NCBI GenBank assembly: GCA_903813345.2
Contig: CAIIXF020000003.1
Span: 18,116,931-18,180,930 of the forward strand
Direction: 5' to 3'
Source of the DNA: Owenia fusiformis
Taxonomy: Eukaryota > Annelida > Polychaeta > Sabellida > Oweniidae
DNA: 64,000 nt
Shown here: in pieces, positions 56,932 through 64,000 of the stretch
Layout: each line of letters opens with the position of its first letter
Position numbering within the stretch: the stretch's first letter is position 1
Notes under the pieces: model-generated
The model's database searches: none
Told to the model about the DNA's origin: nothing
The model's input: only the letters and a program-made list of their open reading frames with translations
Program-made: the position numbers and the translations under genes

Positions 56932-58507
56932 TTCCTCAGCGCTCCCTGCAAAAGGAAACCCAAATCGTGAAAATAGTGAATATACAATTTGAACATACAA
57001 TTATAACTGCTCATAAGTGAAGTGCAAGAAAATCTTATATCAATATAATATAAGTTGACATGAAAAATGAGTAAGATGAACCTGACATGAGTGACTTATA
57101 AGCTTTTGGATGAATTATGAAAAATGACAACACTTCATAAATATTACACTCTCTTCCTATGGGTACCTAGGAATTAAAATGAAATCAAATAAATATGGAG
57201 ACAAAATTGAGATTTGAATTCAAGTTAAAATGTTGAAGAGAAATGTAAATAAATAAGCATTGTATTTAGATAACAGTTAGTATTTTGTTTGAATATCGTA
57301 TATTATTACAACACGGTACTGTATAAGTTGGTTTTACACAAGTACATATGTGTCAATTTCAGTCTGTTTAGAACCCAGTTTGATTTCATTTCTTTAAAGG
57401 CCCCATATAAAGTTTAAACCACTTTGGCTTTTATCAACTATATTTTCACAGGGCCTTTTACAATTATACTTTAATAATACTTTGCACAGGGCCTTTTATA
57501 GGGTAAAGGGTAATTCTTTAAGCTTCACCCCCTCCCGCCTCACAAGATCAAAATATTGAAAATGTATTGGTTAACTTTTAAAGATATTTAGGATATTTTT
57601 CTTTATATATCACTATAATATCATTTGTGACAGGAGATTAGGTGCATCTTATTAATTGCAATTATTAAAGCTTGTCATGCATGGAACATTAATTTCACAA
57701 TAATTCTACATAATATTTCAATATTGCATGATTTTGCACAATTTCAGCCATACGCATAAATCATTACGTCATAATTCAATAATTTCAAGATGTTCTTTTT
57801 CTACAGAAAAATGTCGCAGACAATAAAGGAATAATGCATGTCGAGAAAATGATAAAATATGTATAAGGAAGTCAGACAGTCCTATGTAGTTATGCCTCTA
57901 AAGAGTACCGCTATCCCCAAAAGATATTGCGTGATACATTATCTGCCCCTGGTGGCGTAATCGTATAATTTTCCATATTAAAATCACTTGCTGTTCGCTT
58001 TTTGTTTTATCATGTAAATAATCTATAATTGTTTTTATATTGCCGATTCACATGTGAACTTTTTCCGATACCTCCCACAAAAATTAACGCAATTATATTG
58101 TTATTCAATATACAAGAATACAGAGTACTTTTGATGCTTTATATGCCAATAGGAGAAATAAAGAGGTCAACTGAAGTTCAAAAATGTCTAAAAATGTGTG
58201 AAAGGGGTGATACAAATGGAGGGTAGCATGTGTCTCAAAGCCCAGAACATTCTTTTGAAGAAGCAAAATTGAGCTATTGAATATCTTAAATCAGAGAACT
58301 TCTCTTGCTACCTTCAAATATATTAGTGCAGCTTTTTCCATCTCAAATCTTGAAGTGTTTATCTTTTAATGGTTATTCTGCCATGTATGTTCTATGGATT
58401 AACAGGCAATAGTGCTAAATGACCATATAAAGAAAGCCATAAAGCAATTCTAATCAAACATCAATCAGCCAGAGCCAACTCTTCTGTTCAAGCTGTAAGA
58501 AATATTA
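56932..58507. other. Non-coding, nothing recognised
   Basis: AT-rich with no supportable gene or repeat. Confidence 0.5.
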
Positions 58508-58849
58508 CAGTGAAACCTGTATATATGATCAACTCTGAATTCTGAACACCTCCCAATGTGAACACTTTTTCTCGGTCCCAAATTTGTTATCTCTCACTGA
58601 CTCACATTATTTAAAACAAGGCATGCATATGCAAATGTCACCACCTGCCATTTGTTACAGATGCTGAACTCAAAACACCAAGCGCTAAATGCCAAACACA
58701 AACCATCAAACACTGTCCATAAAAAATTGAAGATTATAACAATATGTCACCACTTCTGGTGGTGACATAAAAAATAGATATGTGAACATCTGCAAATGCA
58801 ATCATTTTTTGGCCATCCAAGTGGCGTTCAGGTTAGACAGGTTTTATTG
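58508..58849. mobile_element. Pogo/Tigger-like MITE carrying a family-B repeat
   Basis: Ends CAGTGAAACCTGTATAT and GGTTAGACAGGTTTTATTG. The interior from GGCATGCATATGCAAATGTC (58622) to TCTGGTGGTGACATAA (58769) is a complete family-B repeat. Confidence 0.8.
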
Positions 58850-61507
58850 TAATCTCTGAAGTGTATGATGAAATCTGACAAAAACTGATTCATTTTCATT
58901 GTAATTGACGTTGAATTGGATCTTAATACTAAAGGATATTGATATATTAAGATGCTGTCAATCAAAAATTGCAAGCAGGATCAGAGGAAACGTAAAAATA
59001 TTCTCAAGAGCCAAACATTTGAATTAAAAGTAGAAATTGCCATCATATCTAAAATAAGAATTTTATCTCTCGTGGGTATCAGTGTTTTTGCTATACTTAT
59101 GATCATGCATGTTAAATTGAGATTAGGGCAAAACCACTCTTTAATCATCAGCAAATATTCCACTCCTATAACACTCCATTTTTTCTCTAAAACTTTAAGA
59201 ATGCTTATGATTTTCTGAGATTTCTATACGCAATCTCCTTTGTACCGAGACTGGATCTTTAACTACATCCCTGTTTATTTTATTCTTTTACCGATTTCTT
59301 TCTTTTCCACTGTATTTCCTATTTCAAAACGTGACCACCATGCATGTAAGAGGGAGATAATGCATAAACCACAACCTTCAATCATTAGCTCTGATCACTT
59401 GTGCGAATGACATTCCATGGAAATCCATAATTATATTCTCTAGCTAAATGGTAGATGCATTTTTCATATTTATCAAATCATTAGCAGAACTATTAACTCC
59501 AATTTCATTCTCATTTTTCATTAATACCAATGCCAATGCATTAATATCTCTAACACTGGAGAACGAGGTCTATTCGAGAGACCTTTGCCCATAATATCTG
59601 AACCACGTACAGGAAAAATTATATCGCAGTCAAGCAATTTTTGCACAAAATTCCATTGACGTTCCACTCTGTTTACCATGAAGTGGCATGATAATCACGA
59701 GCTATGGCTCAGCAATTTCCTGATGACTCCTAACTTGGACACCCACAGTTAGACAACATAAAATGGAAAATAGAGGAGAAAAGAGCTGAACTAGGAAAGA
59801 ATATAGTACACAAATACATAATCTACACTCTAAGATATACAGAAAGTCAAGAAACAGCCACTTTGTTCAAATACCAGAAAGGAAGAATAGATGAGAAAAG
59901 AGCTGAAAAAGCAAAGAATAGAATATAAATGTATGTGTAATTCACACTTTTATTGTTGTATTAAAGCCAAAATAGGCACTGCAATTTAAATTCCAGAGAG
60001 GAATGGCATGAAATAGGTTTGACCACCATAACCATTTTATCGCACACCATAAAGAACTCCCGTTTGCCTCCCAGACCTTATTCTTGATAACTTAATCTTC
60101 CAGAACGACAACTCAAAAACCACAAGTTTTTACTATCCATACAAAATACCAATACTGGGGTATAGAACAGGCTGAAAACTCATCAAATAAGATACCCATG
60201 AACAAGATGGAAAACACAACTTCTCTGGGTGAGCTAATGTCACAGACCAATGAGAACTGTCAAAGTTGTACTAAACATATAGCTGCTGCGCTGAGAGAGA
60301 TTGCGGTAACAACATTTTTGAAAAGGTTGTTCTCCCAAGTCTTCGCTTGTTCACTTACCAAATTCAGATTTACTTTAAAATTAATTCTTAATTCACTTAC
60401 TGGTGATACATTTTTTTTATATAAGATACTTCTATCTTTTCTGCATTTTCACTGTCGGGTATTATACATGAATCAGTCTTCAATTCAGGTTATTGTGTTT
60501 TAAAGTACTTTTTTTATTTACTACTTCAGGGTACCCAGGTTCACCAGGTCCCACCCTACTTGAACCACTCAGGTTCTCAACCTTGCTATACTGTATAATT
60601 CCACTACTTGGGAGTAATTTCACTTTCAGCTTTACCAACAAAAACAAGGGGGTCAAAGTTGTAACTTCATCAATTTTTACATGTTTCATATCAAAACAAT
60701 CCTTCATACTTAAGTACTTTCTATCTGACACTATTGATATTTTGGAAAAGAAACATAAAAAATTGGAAAAATATTTCTAGGTGTATCTACTTTGTGGCCA
60801 CTTGTTCAAGGATTCCATTAGAATTGATCATATGAAATAAATAGCTCTGGTAGTAGTTGACTTTGTAAAAAAAGATAAATGATTTGCCACGATGATCAAG
60901 TGATACATTTAGATGCATGCTGGGTAAGGGAGCACTTCAAAAGATTGATGTAACGCAAAAAGCCATATACTGTATTATCAAATTTACACTGGACGAAAAA
61001 TGGCTGATGTAATTCCCCAGAGATCAATGTCAGGGAAGCTTATCTTTTTTGTTTAAGACACCCTACCCCTAGCTGATAATATACAGCTTATTTGGTGACA
61101 TTGATCTTTTGACATGCCCCCTAAACACATGTGGTTTTAGAATAAGTGAATCTCTTCAAAGTGTATGATTATCATACCTCTGCAGTTAAATGAAACAAAG
61201 ATAGATGGCTTTTCTGTAACCCTGAGATTCCATTGTAAGTATTTGGGTGAAGTGCTAGTCTGAAAGAAGGACTGTTATTTTTCATCTACTTGGGGCCAAA
61301 CTATCACAAAAATTGTGGTGCCCTCTTTTAGAGATGTGAAGCATAGGACATATATTGATGATTGACATTAATGGACAAAAAGATGGACACAGAAATTTCA
61401 TCACTAATTGTTCCCATCTGACACAATTATATAAGTCCTATTAATGCATATAACCCTATCCTTCATTGAGCTAAAATTTGATTATGTTAACCCAGTTTTC
61501 TAGTTAA
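58850..61507. other. Non-coding; one weak family-C copy
   Basis: A diverged family-C repeat lies at about 59175-59350. A frame at 60198-60503 and its neighbours do not resemble any family and lack supporting splice context, so no gene is called. Confidence 0.45.
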
Positions 61508-62003
61508 TGGCCTAGTCACATAGCCCGGCCGATGAGGTTCCGATGAGCCAGCGATGCAATTTTCACCGAACTCGGCCGAACACCGGCCGGACACCGGCCG
61601 GACATCCGTGGCGTTTGTTGCTTAAAACCGCATCGGTGGCAGCTCGGTGAAATTTTAACTTCGGAGTTAAATTTCACCGGGCTCTCACCGAGCTCCCTCA
61701 TCGCAGCCCCATCGTAACCACATCAGAACACATGTCGGCCGGTGCACGGCCGAGTATCGGTCGGTGTCCCGTGCATCTGAGACAACCAGAGGACGAGGTT
61801 TTTTTAACGGACACCGGCCGAGCTCCGACCGAGCTCCGGCCGATGTGGGACAGAGCCTTGGAAAGTATAGAACCTGAAGATGTCCGGACGGAGTCCGTTC
61901 ACGTCACCGAGCTCTGCTTCCGATGAGGAGAGCTCGGTGGCACCAAAAAAATCCACCGAGCTCTACCGATGCCGGACATCGGCCAGGCTATGTGACTAGG
62001 CCA
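61508..62003. mobile_element. GC-rich PIF/Harbinger-like non-autonomous element (496 bp)
   Basis: Perfect 18-bp ends TGGCCTAGTCACATAGCC and GGCTATGTGACTAGGCCA, flanked by TAA at 61505-61507 and 62004-62006. A TWA target trinucleotide with such ends fits PIF/Harbinger. The interior is strikingly GC-rich against AT-rich flanks and is built from CACCGAGCTC, CACCGGCCG and CCGATG motifs in both orientations. No transposase. Confidence 0.85.
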
Positions 62004-62223
62004 TAAGTTGACCTGGTCAACGTTAGAGACATTTAATTCAATTTCAGCGAAATAAAAATGTAGACAAATTAAATTTGTGCAGAACTGGATCCTGGTGTCA
62101 ACTATGGGTCAGTTTCCATTGTTACAAATCCAATACAATAAAATGTTATTCTAATCACAAATTGATCAATGCCCCTCTGAAAAAATACAAAGTTGTAATA
62201 TCACCATACAAAATATTTTTATA

Positions 62224-62345
62224 CAGTAAAATCTGTCTAATCCGAACACCCATGGGACCAGCCAAAAGCGTTCAAATTGGCAGGTGTTCAAATTTCGAGG
62301 ATTTTGTTGGTCGGGGGGGGGGGGGGGGATTTTCATTGTTCAGTG
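62224..62345. mobile_element. Truncated pogo-like MITE with a G16 tract
   Basis: Starts CAGTAAAATCTGTCTAATCC, then GCGTTCAAATTGGCAGGTG, and runs into 16 consecutive G at 62313-62328. The right end is missing. Confidence 0.65.
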
Positions 62346-63310
62346 CACTATATTGAACACTTAATACTAACTCAGAAAACAATACATGTTGTTGATGAGT
62401 TAATTCTACAATAGGCCTATAGCCTATATGCTATGTTTTATTTATATTTTGAACAATTTCATCATTTTAGTAAAAATAACTCTTATATTTTGGCAATAAC
62501 TTTGTAATACACTGTAAAAGTATATGATAGTCTCGTACGAAATCTTATGCTTATCAAATGGCTTATCCCATATTATGGTTACATAGCACTGATTTACTTT
62601 TGCTTGAAAAAGTCCTTCGTTGTTGTTTGTTTCTTGGCACTTTTAGCACTATTAGCAATATTTGAGTAGATATCCTCTTCAAGTAAAAATAATTTTTCAA
62701 GTGTTCATTCGAGATGATGTATAATCCTTCAAAATATCAAGGGCATTCAGGATGTAAGATGTATGGGAATATTACGAAGTTGGATTTTTTCTCCTTGTCG
62801 TGATATAATCGTGTCTGCAAATGGCGTCTGTGTTGTCTTTGTGATTATAAAACATTTACTGATTGAATCGTAGCTATCATAACAGACCCATGGGATATAA
62901 AACAGTTAAGACCTGTTCATAATCCAAATCAAAAACATCCAGTTAATTTACAATAAGGATAAACCAATTATCTCCCAGACTCTCACCTTCTCTCTTAATC
63001 CAAATCAAAAACATCCAGGTAATTTCCAATAATGATAAATGATCTTCTTGATTCACACCTTTTTCTTAATCCAAAAATAAAACATTCAGTTCTTTTCTAA
63101 TAGGATAAACCAATTAACTCCTGTATTCACACCTTTCCAAAACATCCTGTTGTTTTCCACAAATTAGGGATGCCACTGAGACTAAATAGGTTAATTAGGA
63201 CAATTGGTTCTTTGATTGCATTTGTATATATGTAAAGATAAATATCAACTATAACATTGACTCAATATGTGGCTTTAATTGAAATGTCCAGACATTTGAT
63301 TTCTGATAAA
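62346..63310. other. Non-coding; 71-76-bp tandem repeat, three units
   Basis: AATCCAAATCAAAAACATCC starts units at 62921 and 62997 and a diverged one at 63068. The units share GGATAAACCAATTA and TTCACACCTTT segments. The rest is not recognised. Confidence 0.75.
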
Positions 63311-63494
63311 AATGTTCAGATTAGACAGGTCACTTTTTCAAATCTGGTTGTTCACTGTTCAAATTAGGAGGTGTTCAGATTTCAAGGTTTCTTTAACATG
63401 GGAGTCAATGGGAGGAAAAAATGGGACCGAAAAAAAGTGTTCAAATTGGAAGGTGTTCGGATTAGCCAGGTGTTCAGATATACAGGTTTTACTG
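63311..63494. mobile_element. Pogo/Tigger-like MITE, internally repetitive
   Basis: Contains GTTCAGATTAGACAGG at the left and ends CAGGTTTTACTG followed by TA (63495-63496). The middle repeats GGTGTTCAGATT / AAGGTGTTCGGATTAG. Confidence 0.7.
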
Positions 63495-63496
63495 TA

Positions 63497-64000
63497 CCTT
63501 TCTATTTATAACCTAATTTTTGGAACTGAAAAATGTTTGACCACAAAACAAGAGTTTTTTTCTTTTTATTTTCTTTATAATTCCCCAATTGGAAAATGTG
63601 GGAATGTTCTTTTCCTGCAAGAGCTCCTCTGAACAACTCGTTACCGAAGTGACAATTGCTCAAGTGGGAAAATGAAATTAAGATAATTGTGTTATAAAAT
63701 GGTCAAACTGGAAATAAATTGCTTTCTAAGGGGATGACTTCTGTCTGCTTGTTTGATGAGAAGCTTCAAAACCCTTGTCATCTCCTAGAAATGGAGCAAT
63801 TGAAATGATGCATGTGAGGAAAATAATTAATGATTGACTTTAAAAAAGTGAAAAGAAGTAAACAGACATGTAGTTAATATACTGAAAAATTATTCAGAAA
63901 ATTCAGAAATGTAACAAAATCTCAAATAAAGAAAATTTTACTAATTTTTCTACTATAATTCTTCATTCCTCCAACCTTTATGCTCTGAAGAGAAAAAGTG
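63497..64000. other. Non-coding to window end
   Basis: Nothing recognised. Confidence 0.5.

Noticed and set aside
60198-60780. Frames of 83-101 residues on both strands
   Set aside because: No recognisable family; a GTGAGC donor-like site occurs but no matching exon was found.
61516-61926. Frames in GC-rich DNA that could be mistaken for an intronless gene
   Set aside because: They lie wholly within the Harbinger-like element and translate its inverted motif mosaic.

Overview
This is eukaryotic nuclear DNA from an invertebrate animal (Metazoa, Bilateria). Three genes have spliced exons with GT-AG boundaries and are clear orthologues of vertebrate TMEM170A, NUBP1 and BCAR1 (p130Cas). The background is AT-rich and crowded with transposable elements and minisatellites. 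A lophotrochozoan such as a mollusc or brachiopod, or an invertebrate deuterostome, would fit, but the sequence alone does not settle the phylum. No prokaryotic or organellar feature is present. No tRNA, rRNA or CRISPR array was seen.

Layout. 1-2,500: a 32-bp minisatellite, a hAT-type MITE with perfect 8-bp target duplications, and a second MITE. 2,502-7,806: a complete, apparently very young Ty3/gypsy LTR retrotransposon with identical 152-bp LTRs, a 5-bp target duplication and one open gag-pol frame. 7,917-9,110: a Tc1/mariner-type MITE and a fossil LINE reverse transcriptase. 9,311-10,985: a single-exon beta-1,3-galactosyltransferase-family gene broken by one in-frame TGA, followed by a decayed tandem copy. 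11,650-15,334: a repeat block with a mariner relic, a 592-bp element nested inside another MITE, and a foldback element.

16,449-20,563: TMEM170 on the + strand in three coding exons. Intron 1 holds a 1.1-kb inverted-repeat element. Intron 2 is dominated by a tandem array of 22 units of 80-82 bp. Each unit is a copy of the 3' splice site plus the beginning of the last coding exon, so the gene carries 22 near-identical acceptor sites. The last seven units are all in one open frame with the authentic C-terminus. 21,447-24,639: NUBP1 on the + strand in three exons, with TE-rich introns.

24,640-29,567 is intergenic. 29,568-51,842 is BCAR1 on the - strand. A 2.8-kb exon encodes the YDxP substrate domain, the four-helix bundle and the C-terminal domain. 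A 19-kb intron separates it from the SH3 exon. The initiator codon is not settled. 51,843-64,000 has no confident gene and holds several recurring repeat families, including pogo-like 'CAGTAAAACC' MITEs, a GGCATTAACATGC/GTCACCACC family, and a GC-rich PIF/Harbinger-like element.

The three cellular genes act in different processes: ER and nuclear-envelope shaping, cytosolic Fe-S assembly, and adhesion signalling. They do not form a functional cluster. BCAR1 and TMEM170A are also near neighbours in human (16q23.1), so their proximity here looks like old conserved linkage.
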